Source of the DNA: a virus | Reading direction: 5' to 3' (one strand) | Virus record (IMG/VR): IMGVR_UViG_3300043499_000238 | Span: 47,141 to 111,140 of that record | DNA length: 64,000 nucleotides | Shown here: positions 23,374 to 30,953 of the stretch, piece after piece | How positions within the stretch are numbered: the first letter of the stretch is position 1 | Layout of the letters: each line of letters starts with the position of its first letter | The notes under the pieces: model-generated | The model's database searches: none | Seen by the model: only the letters and a program-made list of their open reading frames with translations | Told to the model about the DNA's origin: nothing | Translations under genes and position numbers: made by a program

Positions 23374-23701
23374 CGAACACCTCGGGCTGCAGTTCGACTA
23401 CGACAACCCCGAGCTGGGCACAGCGAAGGTCGTCCACCGGGTCACAGCGAGAGCAGGCCCACTGTTGAACGAGGTGGGGCGGATGCTCTGGAACAGTCGC
23501 AGCATCCTCAACATCGACGTCGATCCGCAGCACGCACGTCGTGGGGTGGCGACATCGATGTGGAACGAAGGTCACCGGCTCGCCGAGCAGAACGCTCGCG
23601 TCCCCGCACCCAAGCACTCACCCGATCGCACAGCGATGGGCGATGCATGGGCGCGCTCGGTCGGAGGGCAGCTTCCCCGGCGCAAGAGAGACGCTGGTTA
23701 G
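23363..23701 (+). CDS. GNAT-fold acetyltransferase-like protein
   Basis: The 112-residue product has GNAT motif A: ILNIDVDPQHARRGVATSMW (about residues 48-67), including the R-R-G-V-A acetyl-CoA pyrophosphate loop, followed by a helix and the segment PKHSPDRTAMGDAWARSVGG. It is short for a GNAT and lacks a clear N-terminal half. The best start is TTG 23363, which overlaps the ParB-like gene by 11 bases; no ATG or GTG fits. The substrate is unknown. The compact form with HS..RT..G.AWA near the end is a phage-type variant. Confidence 0.65.
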   Translation: MPADEHLGLQFDYDNPELGTAKVVHRVTARAGPLLNEVGRMLWNSRSILNIDVDPQHARRGVATSMWNEGHRLAEQNARVPAPKHSPDRTAMGDAWARSVGGQLPRRKRDAG

Positions 23702-23704
23702 AGT
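23699..23704 (+). promoter_or_regulatory. -10 element of a leaderless promoter
   Basis: TAGAGT, continuing TGGCC, lies 7 bases before ATG 23712. The hexamer overlaps the stop codon of the GNAT gene. Confidence 0.5.
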
Positions 23705-23711
23705 TGGCCTG

Positions 23712-24119
23712 ATGCCACCCCGAGCACGTACCCCAGCAACACCCGCAGAAGTCGAAGTCGAGGTGACGCCTCCCGACGACCTTGGTCCCTCGGGTGTGCG
23801 CAGCCTGGAGCCGGAGCCTGACCCCGAGACGGACTACGACGGCGTGGACGAGGTCGAGCAGCCGCGCGATGACATCGCCACCACGCAGAACTTCTACGGA
23901 GGGCACCCCACGCAGGGTGTCAACGAGGTGGTCGAGATCCAGCCGGAGATCCTCGAAGGTGACGAACCGACGTACCGCATCCGCCTGACCCAGGACATCG
24001 ACACGATCTTCATCGGCATCGACAACCCGATCCCACCGATGAAGAAGGACGTCCTCTACGAGGTCAACCAGCGCGTCTACGACTACCTCCTGCCCAAGGG
24101 CTTGATTCAAGGGAAGTGA
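23712..24119 (+). CDS. Hypothetical neck/head protein
   Basis: The 135-residue product has an acidic, Pro/Glu-rich N-terminal 60 residues (probably disordered) and a folded C-terminal part: EVVEIQPEILEGDEPTYRIR, then DIDTIFIGIDNPIPPMKKDV and a helix ending in LPKGLIQGK. It is beta-rich and could be a head-completion or decoration protein. ATG 23712 is set by the TAGAGT-N7 rule rather than by the longer in-frame option. The next gene starts 3 bases after its stop. Confidence 0.6.
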   Translation: MPPRARTPATPAEVEVEVTPPDDLGPSGVRSLEPEPDPETDYDGVDEVEQPRDDIATTQNFYGGHPTQGVNEVVEIQPEILEGDEPTYRIRLTQDIDTIFIGIDNPIPPMKKDVLYEVNQRVYDYLLPKGLIQGK

Positions 24120-24122
24120 CCA

Positions 24123-24464
24123 ATGGCCAAGACATCCGCCAGCAACGATGAGCCGACCGGCGAAGAGGTCGACGCTCCAGAGCAGACCGACGCTCCGCCC
24201 GAGGAGACTCCGCCGGAGGGCGAGGAAGCAGAGCAGGCCACCGAGAGCGAGCCGCAGGCGGCGACGTTCGAGCTGCCGCCCACGCTCAAGGACGCCGGTC
24301 TCAACGGCGTCGTCGCCACGTCGTCGGGTCAGTACAGCACGCCCGGCGGTTCGAGCTTCTTCCTCACCCCGGGGCAGGGCTATGCCATGTCGCCCGAGGA
24401 CGCACAGGCGTTGATCGACATGGGTGTGGCCAAGGCTCTGGATGACACCAGCGCTCCGACCTGA
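24123..24464 (+). CDS. Hypothetical acidic protein
   Basis: The 113-residue product has an N-terminal 50 residues rich in Glu, Pro and Thr, followed by a compact domain (FELPPTLKDAGLNGVVATSS through MSPEDAQALIDMGVAKALDD). It resembles small phage head-tail connector partners in size and place, but no family is recognised. The stop overlaps the ATG of the collar-domain gene. Confidence 0.55.
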   Translation: MAKTSASNDEPTGEEVDAPEQTDAPPEETPPEGEEAEQATESEPQAATFELPPTLKDAGLNGVVATSSGQYSTPGGSSFFLTPGQGYAMSPEDAQALIDMGVAKALDDTSAPT

Positions 24465-25903
24465 TGCCCTACAACGTCCCCAACGGCCCCGACGTACCCG
24501 TCGTAGATCTCGCCGAGCCTGACTCGGGGGACTTCCTCGCGCTCGGCTACCAGCGCACGGGAGTGGTGTCAGGGGGCACGGTGACCCAGTCGGGGTCGCC
24601 GAACATGACGGTGTTGGTGGCGGCTGCCGAGATCGTCATCGAGGGCGTGCCGATCACCAAGACCGCAGGGTCGGTGGTGCTCGATGCCTCTACGGCCAGC
24701 CCGCGCTTCGACCTCATCGGTTGGAACGTGGCTGGCGCCCCGGTGGCGATCAAGGGCACGCCGTCCAACAACCCGTCGTTCCCGGTGTTCGACCCGTCGG
24801 TGTTCTGCGTGACGGCGGCGATCTACGTGACCGCCGGTACGTCGACCATCACGTCGCCGTACATCGTGCAGAAGCAGGTGGTCCCACCGCTCGCCCTGCG
24901 CCGCCACTACGCCAACGACACCGACATCGTCATCGAGTCGACCACGCCGATGCGTGGTGCCAACGCCTTCCGCCTGCTCGCCAGCGGCGCAATGCAGTGG
25001 CTCTCCAGCACGCTCGCCTCGATCAACGAGACGGTGATGGAGATGGTGGCGACGCTGCAGATCCGCCAGACCGCCAACACCGACAAGGCGTTGATCCTCA
25101 AGGTCACCGGGACGGGCGTCAAGGGCAACAACATCTTCGAGGTGCAGGGCGCCTCGGCGCTCGCGCCGCTCGTCGGCATCGACACCATCGGTCGCTTCTT
25201 CGCCACCAACCTCCGCGTTGGCAACGGCTCGCCCGAGGGAGCGGTCACCGCTGATGCTGGCACGCTGTTCATCAACGAGGCGCCGACCGACGCCAACACG
25301 GCGTTGTACGTCAAGCTCACCAACGGCGTCGCCACCGGGTGGGCTGCGCTCGGTGCGTTCGTACCGTCGTCGCAGGCGGTGCCCGTTGGCACGGTGATCG
25401 CCTGGCCGGGTGTGCTCGTCTCGATGCCCGTCGGCTACCTCTACTGCGACGGCACCGAGTACGCCTCGTCCGCCTACACCGCTCTGTCGGACTGGTGCGC
25501 CGGTCGCTTCGGTGCGGCCGCCGTCGGCAACTTCAAGCTGCCCGACTACCGCGGCCGCACGCTGTTCGGTGTGGAGGGCACGCTGGCCACGGCGCCCGGT
25601 ACCAACGTCGGCGCAGACACGGTCACGCTCACGCTCGACCAGATCCCGTCGCACACGCACCCGACGACCGAGACGCCTCACGGCCACGCTCAGGACGGCG
25701 CCTACCTCTACAAGGTCGACCAGGTGTACAGCCCGCCGTGGAACATCGACCACAACGACAGCACCGGTCTCGGTGTCGGCGTCGAGGCCAACGACTCGGA
25801 CCACACGATCGAGACCGGTCTCACCGTGCAGGCGGTGGGTGGCGGCCAGCCCTTCTCGACCTACCAGCCGTCGCAGTCGACCTACTGGATCATCAAGACG
25901 TAG
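24464..25903 (+). CDS. Tail-collar-domain fibre protein
   Basis: The 479-residue product has an N-terminal beta-structured region with VTQSGSPNMTVLVAAAEIVI and ASTASPRFDLIGWNVAGAPV, which is typical of proteins that begin tail fibres. The C-terminal phage tail collar domain (about residues 305-400) has GTVIAWPGVLVSMPVGYLYC, NFKLPDYRGRTLFGVEG and QIPSHTHPTTETPHGHA, ending with QPSQSTYWIIKT. The His-rich loop is the usual metal-binding part of collar fibres. Its place between head and neck genes, far from the other fibres at 43-54 kb, is unusual and could point to a head- or neck-attached whisker. Confidence 0.85.
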   Translation: MPYNVPNGPDVPVVDLAEPDSGDFLALGYQRTGVVSGGTVTQSGSPNMTVLVAAAEIVIEGVPITKTAGSVVLDASTASPRFDLIGWNVAGAPVAIKGTPSNNPSFPVFDPSVFCVTAAIYVTAGTSTITSPYIVQKQVVPPLALRRHYANDTDIVIESTTPMRGANAFRLLASGAMQWLSSTLASINETVMEMVATLQIRQTANTDKALILKVTGTGVKGNNIFEVQGASALAPLVGIDTIGRFFATNLRVGNGSPEGAVTADAGTLFINEAPTDANTALYVKLTNGVATGWAALGAFVPSSQAVPVGTVIAWPGVLVSMPVGYLYCDGTEYASSAYTALSDWCAGRFGAAAVGNFKLPDYRGRTLFGVEGTLATAPGTNVGADTVTLTLDQIPSHTHPTTETPHGHAQDGAYLYKVDQVYSPPWNIDHNDSTGLGVGVEANDSDHTIETGLTVQAVGGGQPFSTYQPSQSTYWIIKT

Positions 25904-26067
25904 TGGCTGGCTTCGAGCGCTTCTTCGGTCACCGCGACGCTGTCGACGGGATGCTCTACACCGGCAAGAGCGACGACCCCACCGACCCCGGCACCGACAA
26001 CTTCGAGCCGGGCTTGGCCAAGATGGTCGACGTCGCCCAGTCGGACGACACGCTCGACAGGGACTGA
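25903..26067 (+). CDS. Tiny acidic protein
   Basis: The 54-residue frame starts at GTG 25903, sharing one base with the preceding stop. The product (VAGFERFFGHRDAVDGMLYT... ending DDTLDRD) is acidic and Asp/Pro-rich. It follows the collar fibre and ends 14 bases before the next leaderless start. No family is recognised. It could be a small assembly partner of the fibre. Confidence 0.5.
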   Translation: MAGFERFFGHRDAVDGMLYTGKSDDPTDPGTDNFEPGLAKMVDVAQSDDTLDRD

Positions 26068-26069
26068 TC

Positions 26070-26075
26070 TAGCCT
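26070..26075 (+). promoter_or_regulatory. -10 element of a leaderless promoter
   Basis: TAGCCT, continuing GGCCTC, lies 6 bases before ATG 26082 with no ribosome-binding site. Confidence 0.5.
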
Positions 26076-26081
26076 GGCCTC

Positions 26082-26942
26082 ATGGGCCGTACCATCGAGT
26101 CGCTGATGGTCGACGCTCGCTCCTGGCTGCGTGACTTCCCGACCTACTTCACCGCCACCTCGTCGGCGACGGCGGCGTCGCACCGCACGATCGAGCTGCC
26201 TCACAAGAACATCCTGTACGCCGGGCTGGCCGTGTGGGCCACCGACGGCACGACGACCTGGCAGGGCGTGCTCGATGACCACGAGGTGACCGTGGCGGCC
26301 GCCGAGTTCGGCTACCAGCTCGATGAGCGCAACGGGCTGCTGCGCATCACCACCACGCCGACGACGACCCCGTTCACGAACACCACGCACATCAACGTCG
26401 AGGGCTACTACGTCGAGTGGGTCGCTGACCCCGACCTCAAGTTCCACACCGTCAACACGATCGCCGAGTACGGCTACGGCAACCCGAGCTGGACCCTGGA
26501 GACGATCGGAGACGTCGAGGCCGACCTCGTCTCACTGCGCTCCGCAGTCGATGCGATGTACGCCCTGCTGGTCGAGTACTCGCGCGACATCGACGTGTCG
26601 ACGCCGCAGGCGATGCACATCCCGGCGACGCAGCGCTTCCATCAGGTGAACGCTCTGCTGTTCGGGCCGGGCGGCCTCAACGAGAAGCTCAAGGAGAAGG
26701 AGAACATGCTCGGCGTCGGCCTGGGGGCCGCCGAGGTGGGCACCCTGCGCCGTGTGAGCAAGACCACCAACCGGCTCGTGCCGGTGTACGTGGTGCGCGA
26801 GTACGACGACATCTCGCGACCGCGGCGCCTCTTCACCGAGCCGGACACGCCGGGCCAGTTCACGCCGCCCGCTGGCTTCGTACCGGGGCGCGCCGTGATC
26901 GCTGCGCAGGGTGGCACCTTCCCCGACGAGCCGAACCCGTGA
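26082..26942 (+). CDS. Probable neck/head-completion protein
   Basis: The 286-residue product shows an N-terminal helix (TIESLMVDARSWLRDFPTYF), a beta-rich middle (ILYAGLAVWATDGTTTWQGV, YYVEWVADPDLKFHTVNT), and a helical segment (ADLVSLRSAVDAMYALLVEY) before a Pro-rich tail. It stands first in a set of four genes between capsid and sheath, where connector and neck proteins lie in contractile phages. I infer a head-tail connector role. No family signature is firm. Confidence 0.6.
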   Translation: MGRTIESLMVDARSWLRDFPTYFTATSSATAASHRTIELPHKNILYAGLAVWATDGTTTWQGVLDDHEVTVAAAEFGYQLDERNGLLRITTTPTTTPFTNTTHINVEGYYVEWVADPDLKFHTVNTIAEYGYGNPSWTLETIGDVEADLVSLRSAVDAMYALLVEYSRDIDVSTPQAMHIPATQRFHQVNALLFGPGGLNEKLKEKENMLGVGLGAAEVGTLRRVSKTTNRLVPVYVVREYDDISRPRRLFTEPDTPGQFTPPAGFVPGRAVIAAQGGTFPDEPNP

Positions 26943-26943
26943 G

Positions 26944-27549
26944 ATGGCCTCCCCTCGCAACGAACTGAGCCACGTCCGCCGACAGCTCAACTGGTACCAG
27001 CGCGAGCACGGCGAGGTCGTGATGTGGTTCGAGCTGGACGGCAAGCAGTCGAGCTACGACGACACCTTCAACGTCCGCAACAAGGTGTACCGGCCGGGCG
27101 TCGCCGTACCGACACTGTGGGTCATCTACACCGAGGACACGCAGGAGTCGAACCCCGAGGGCAGCAGGCACAACCCGTCGTTGCAGTTCGCCGTGTCGAT
27201 GTGGGAGTTCCGTCGTGTCGGCATCTCCGATCCCTACGACTTCGAGCGCCACCTCAACGACCTCGTCGTCTACTACGGCGAGTACTTCTCGGTAGGCGAG
27301 TTCTCCCCGCAGGGTCGGCTGTGGCGCGACGACGTGATCCTCGCCGTCAACACCACGAAGGTGTACCCCGAGGAGGAGTTGGTCGGCAGCGAGATCCCCG
27401 ATGCCGACTACGTCGCTGAGTCGACGCGCCCATCGCTCGGCATCAACGCCAGCGAGCCGCAGACGTACGTGCTTTATCCACCGCCAGCCCCACAGGCTGT
27501 GACTACCGGGACGATCTCCGGTGGCTACTCCTGGGTGAAGGCTCCGTAG
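26944..27549 (+). CDS. Probable neck protein
   Basis: The 201-residue product starts at ATG 26944, one base after the preceding stop. It is an alpha/beta protein with LNWYQREHGEVVMWFELDGK, PTLWVIYTEDTQESN and FSVGEFSPQGRLWRDDVILA. Such proteins in this slot usually close the head or join neck and tail. The last 50 residues are Pro/Gly/Ser-rich. The call is from position and size; no family was recognised. Confidence 0.6.
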   Translation: MASPRNELSHVRRQLNWYQREHGEVVMWFELDGKQSSYDDTFNVRNKVYRPGVAVPTLWVIYTEDTQESNPEGSRHNPSLQFAVSMWEFRRVGISDPYDFERHLNDLVVYYGEYFSVGEFSPQGRLWRDDVILAVNTTKVYPEEELVGSEIPDADYVAESTRPSLGINASEPQTYVLYPPPAPQAVTTGTISGGYSWVKAP

Positions 27550-27565
27550 CTCGAACCCCCGCAAG

Positions 27566-27571
27566 TACTGT
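27566..27571 (+). promoter_or_regulatory. -10 element followed by a possible leader peptide
   Basis: TACTGT, continuing TGGCC, is a clear member of the element family. The nearest start is a GTG 5 bases on (27577), which opens an 11-codon frame. The next real gene begins at 27626. Confidence 0.45.
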
Positions 27572-27576
27572 TGGCC

Positions 27577-27612
27577 GTGAGACCGGATTGCGCCCGGCTC
27601 CCCAACAGTTAG
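27577..27612 (+). CDS. Possible 11-residue leader peptide
   Basis: GTG 27577 to TAG 27612 would encode VRPDCARLPNS. It lies just after the TACTGT element and ends 13 bases before the start of the next gene, which has no ribosome-binding site. Translation of the leader followed by reinitiation is one explanation. It may also be chance. Confidence 0.2.
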   Translation: MRPDCARLPNS

Positions 27613-27625
27613 CGAGTGCGTAGCA

Positions 27626-27931
27626 GTGGCGACAACGCTGTTTGAGTTCAACATGCCTGCCATCGATCTCCTCAGTGGAGTGCGGTTCGGTGCTGATCTC
27701 AACGACCTCCTCAACGGCATCGAGGAAGAGGTGCGCAGCGCTCTCACCGCTGAGGCGCCAGCCGAGAGCTACGAGGTGGAGTGGGCCGACGGTGGCCTCA
27801 GCATCGGGCTGACCGGCGACCAGGCCGAGCGCGAGTTCGGTACGCCGAGCGTGCCGATGCAGCCGCACGTACGCAACGCCGTGATGATCGCTGCCGAGAA
27901 CGTGCGGCCGCGACTGGTGATCACCTCGTGA
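27626..27931 (+). CDS. Small neck/tail-completion-type protein
   Basis: The 101-residue product starts at GTG 27626. It is an alpha/beta protein (helices IDLLSGVRFGADLNDLLNGI and EEEVRSALTAEAPA, strands SYEVEWADGGLSIGLTG). Size and place fit head-tail joining or tail-completion proteins of contractile phages. There is no ribosome-binding site, so it may depend on the short leader reading frame before it. The next gene overlaps its stop by 4 bases. Confidence 0.6.
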   Translation: MATTLFEFNMPAIDLLSGVRFGADLNDLLNGIEEEVRSALTAEAPAESYEVEWADGGLSIGLTGDQAEREFGTPSVPMQPHVRNAVMIAAENVRPRLVITS

Positions 27932-28674
27932 CCACCACCACGCCCGACCGGCGCGTCGACCAACTGCATCGCGGCCTCATCTTCGCCGAGTCGTCGGCGT
28001 TGAAGGCCAAGCTGTCGGGGATCTCCGTCCCTCGACCTGGCGGGGATCCCCGGCGTGTGCGCACGTACTTCCGCTACCCCGACGAGCAGACCGAGCGCAT
28101 CTACCCGTTCATCACCATCGAGTTCATGTCGATGCAGCTCGCTCGGGACCGCGCCCACTCGGCGCAGATGGTGCCGATCGACTACTGGCCGAGCGAGTAC
28201 GCCACCTTCGCCGAGTACGCCGAGGCGCACAACCTCACCGAGTGGACCGGCCGGGTCGGCAGCTCCGAAGCGGTGATGTGGCACCCGTACAACATGCTCT
28301 TCCAGATCTCGGTGCACAGCCGCGATCCGATCGACGCCATGTACCTCGACGGGCAGCTCATCGGCACGCACTACATCCCCGACCGTTGGGGCTACCTCGA
28401 CATCCCCGAGGACGGCTCGTGCCGCTGGCTCGACCGCCTGGAGATGCGCACCGCCAACTACATCGAGGGCAACCCGCAGGCGATGAACCAGACCGTGTTC
28501 CGCACGATCTACACCGTCTCGGTCAACGCCCACGTACCGCCGATCGACCCCAACGTCTTCTTCCAGGCGCTGCGCATCGTCGGCGTCATCCTCAAGATCT
28601 CGCTCCGCCCTGGATCGGATCCTGTGGTCCTCGGCTCGTGGATCAACGAAGCACCAGAAGCACCCTCCCCGTAG
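27928..28674 (+). CDS. Probable neck or tail-terminator protein
   Basis: The 248-residue product starts at GTG 27928, overlapping the preceding stop (GTGA). It mixes strands and helices (FITIEFMSMQLARDRAHSAQ, WGYLDIPEDGSCRWLDRLEM, VFRTIYTVSVNAHVPPIDPN). It is the last gene before the sheath, the usual slot for a neck or tail-terminator protein such as T4 gp14/gp15 analogues. I recognise no motif. The functional call comes from synteny only. Confidence 0.6.
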   Translation: MTTTTPDRRVDQLHRGLIFAESSALKAKLSGISVPRPGGDPRRVRTYFRYPDEQTERIYPFITIEFMSMQLARDRAHSAQMVPIDYWPSEYATFAEYAEAHNLTEWTGRVGSSEAVMWHPYNMLFQISVHSRDPIDAMYLDGQLIGTHYIPDRWGYLDIPEDGSCRWLDRLEMRTANYIEGNPQAMNQTVFRTIYTVSVNAHVPPIDPNVFFQALRIVGVILKISLRPGSDPVVLGSWINEAPEAPSP

Positions 28675-28686
28675 AAGGACGGCACC

Positions 28687-30300
28687 ATGGCCACCATCAC
28701 CGACACCTACTTCCCCGGCGTCCACGTCGTAGAGCGGCCGTTCCAGCCGGGGATCAAGAACACCGCCGATGTCACCGCCTTCGGCGCCTTCATCGGCAGG
28801 TCCGACCAGGGGCCGACCGTCCCCACCGAGTGCCGCTCGTGGGTGCAGTTCGTGGGCCTCTTCGGCTCGCACTACACCGACCTGCACAACGCCGTCTACG
28901 ACTTCTTCTCCAACGGCGGGCGTCGGTGCTACGTCGTGCGCCTCGCTGGTGTCGGCGGAGCTGTGGCCTCGCTGCCGGTGTACGACGTCGCCGTGCCCGA
29001 GACGCCGGGTGCCGCCACGCCGATCTTCACCGTCACGGCGACCAACCCGGGCACCTGGGGCAACTCGCTCTACCTCGGTACGTACCCGCGCGACCCAACG
29101 AACTACCGCTTCGACGTGGCGCTGTACAAGGTGCCAGCGGGCGTCACGTTCGATGAGACCAAGCGCAACAGCGAGTACCTGGTCGACCAGTGGAACGACG
29201 TCACGCTGTTCCCCAACGACGAGCGCTACCTCTACACGGTGACCAACCCGCCGTCGGCGACCGGCTCTGCCCTCGTGACCTTCTCGGGCACGAGCTACGA
29301 CGCATCGCTGCCGAACAACCCGACCAACCGCCCAATGCCTGGGACCGGTGGTCCGTACCCCGGCTTCACGGGTGGGGTCGACGGCAGCTACACGGGCGGC
29401 TACGACCCGGCCATCGCCTACCCCGCCGCCATCGCAGCGATGCAGGTGGTGCCCGGGCCGTACGTGCTCAACATGCCGAACATGACGACGGGGTCGATCG
29501 TCAAGGGCGCCATCCAAGACGCCGCCGCCCGCGGCGACGTGTTCGTGGTGTGCGACTGCCCACTCGGACAGACCCCGACGCAGATGGCCACCTACGTCAA
29601 CACCACGCTCGGACTGAACGCCTTCCAGTCCAACATCCCGAGCTTCGGCGCCATCTACTATCCGCAGGTGTTCATGCCCGCCATCGGTGCCGCCTCGCCG
29701 GGCCGTACTGCTCTGCGCCCCGCAGGTGGGGCGATCATCGGCACGTACATGGCCACCGACGACCAGCGCGGCCCGTGGCGCGTGCCCGCCGGTCGTGACT
29801 TCCGCCTCGGCGGTGCGCTGCAGGTCGAGTACTCGCTGACCGAGGCCGACCTCACGTCGTTGAACAACAACAACATCAACGCACTGCGCGTGATGATGGG
29901 CACGGGTGTGTCGATCATGGGCGGGCGCACGATGAAGAAGACCGCCGCCGACATGTACATCAACGTGCGCCGCACGCTGATGGAGGTCACCCGCAGCCTC
30001 GTCAACGCCACCGAGCCGTACGTGTTCGAGAACAACGACGCACGTCTGTGGGAGCAGCTCGGCGGAGTGTGCGTCGCCTACCTCAACAACATCTTCACCC
30101 AGGGTGGGTTGAAGGGCGGCTCGCCCAGCGACGCCTACTACGTCCGCTGCGACGACACCAACAACACGCCGCAGACCGTCTCGCAGGGCGTGGTCAACAT
30201 CGAGGTCGGTGTTGCTCTGCTCACCCCGGCCGAGTTCATCATCATCACCATCGGCCAGTACGAGGGCGGCGCCACGGCGACCACCTCGGTCAGCATCTGA
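28687..30300 (+). CDS. Contractile tail sheath protein
   Basis: The 537-residue product starts with ITDTYFPGVHVVERPFQPGI, the classic N-terminal sheath arm (Y-x-P-G-V-x-V-x-E). It continues with TADVTAFGAFIGRSDQGPT and FFSNGGRRCYVVRLAG. The C-terminal domain IV has RMMxx-like NALRVMMGTGVSIMGGRTMK, the conserved INVRRTLMEVTRSLVNATEP and the handshake end strand EFIIITIGQYEGGA. Length is normal. A good GGACGGCACC-type leader precedes ATG 28687. The sheath contracts around the tube to drive infection. Confidence 0.95.
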   Translation: MATITDTYFPGVHVVERPFQPGIKNTADVTAFGAFIGRSDQGPTVPTECRSWVQFVGLFGSHYTDLHNAVYDFFSNGGRRCYVVRLAGVGGAVASLPVYDVAVPETPGAATPIFTVTATNPGTWGNSLYLGTYPRDPTNYRFDVALYKVPAGVTFDETKRNSEYLVDQWNDVTLFPNDERYLYTVTNPPSATGSALVTFSGTSYDASLPNNPTNRPMPGTGGPYPGFTGGVDGSYTGGYDPAIAYPAAIAAMQVVPGPYVLNMPNMTTGSIVKGAIQDAAARGDVFVVCDCPLGQTPTQMATYVNTTLGLNAFQSNIPSFGAIYYPQVFMPAIGAASPGRTALRPAGGAIIGTYMATDDQRGPWRVPAGRDFRLGGALQVEYSLTEADLTSLNNNNINALRVMMGTGVSIMGGRTMKKTAADMYINVRRTLMEVTRSLVNATEPYVFENNDARLWEQLGGVCVAYLNNIFTQGGLKGGSPSDAYYVRCDDTNNTPQTVSQGVVNIEVGVALLTPAEFIIITIGQYEGGATATTSVSI

Positions 30301-30314
30301 GGAGGAGCATCACC

Positions 30315-30941
30315 ATGGCTGGAGTAGCACAACTCACGTCCCCCATCACGTCGAAGCCAGCGATCCGCGATCCGCTGCGCAACTTCGTCTTCCGTGTCGA
30401 CTTCGTCGGCAATGCGAAGATCGGCAAGGGCTTCGCCGCCATGGGCTTCATCTCGGTCTCCGGTCAGGGGATCAACACCGAGATGATCCCGTACCGCGAG
30501 GGCGGCGACAACACGATCACGCGCAAGATGCCCGGGCAGTCCGACGTCGGCCCGCTGCAGCTCATCCGCGGCGTGTTCATGCACCCGACCTCGCCGCAGT
30601 ACGAGTGGTTCAAGAACGTCTTCTCGGTGCAGTGGGGCAAGGGCAACACCGAGTGGGCCGACGACTTCCGCTGCAACGTGATCGTGCGCGTCAACAAGCA
30701 CCCAGTCACCAAGTGGAACCAGAACGGCCAGGGCGATCCCCGCGGCAACCTCTCCGCCGGGATGCTCACCTACTACTACAACTGCTGGCCGTCGGCGATG
30801 CAGTGGAACGACCTCAACGCTGGCGACAACTCGGTGATGGTCGAGACCATGACCCTGCAGCACGAGGGCTTCGACGTGTACTACGGCGAGGGAACGTTCC
30901 CCAACGGTGCACAGGGCGGCGTCAACACGCCCAACACGTAG
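30315..30941 (+). CDS. Tail tube protein
   Basis: The 208-residue product directly follows the sheath, with GAGGAG before ATG 30315. It has the T4 gp19-type pattern: an N-terminal PLRNFVFRVDFVGNAKIGKG, then GFISVSGQGINTEMIPYREG, TITRKMPGQSDVGPLQLIRG and a C-terminal YYYNCWPSAMQWNDLNAGDN followed by METMTLQHEGFDV. This family builds the hexameric rings of the inner tube. Length is a little above T4 gp19 because of an insertion after residue 110. Confidence 0.93.
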   Translation: MAGVAQLTSPITSKPAIRDPLRNFVFRVDFVGNAKIGKGFAAMGFISVSGQGINTEMIPYREGGDNTITRKMPGQSDVGPLQLIRGVFMHPTSPQYEWFKNVFSVQWGKGNTEWADDFRCNVIVRVNKHPVTKWNQNGQGDPRGNLSAGMLTYYYNCWPSAMQWNDLNAGDNSVMVETMTLQHEGFDVYYGEGTFPNGAQGGVNTPNT

Positions 30942-30953
30942 TAGTACGTCACC

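Noticed and set aside
27769-29517. 582-residue minus-strand frame opposite neck and sheath genes
   Set aside because: Antisense to well-recognised structural genes; Arg/Val/Asp-biased composition typical of shadow frames.
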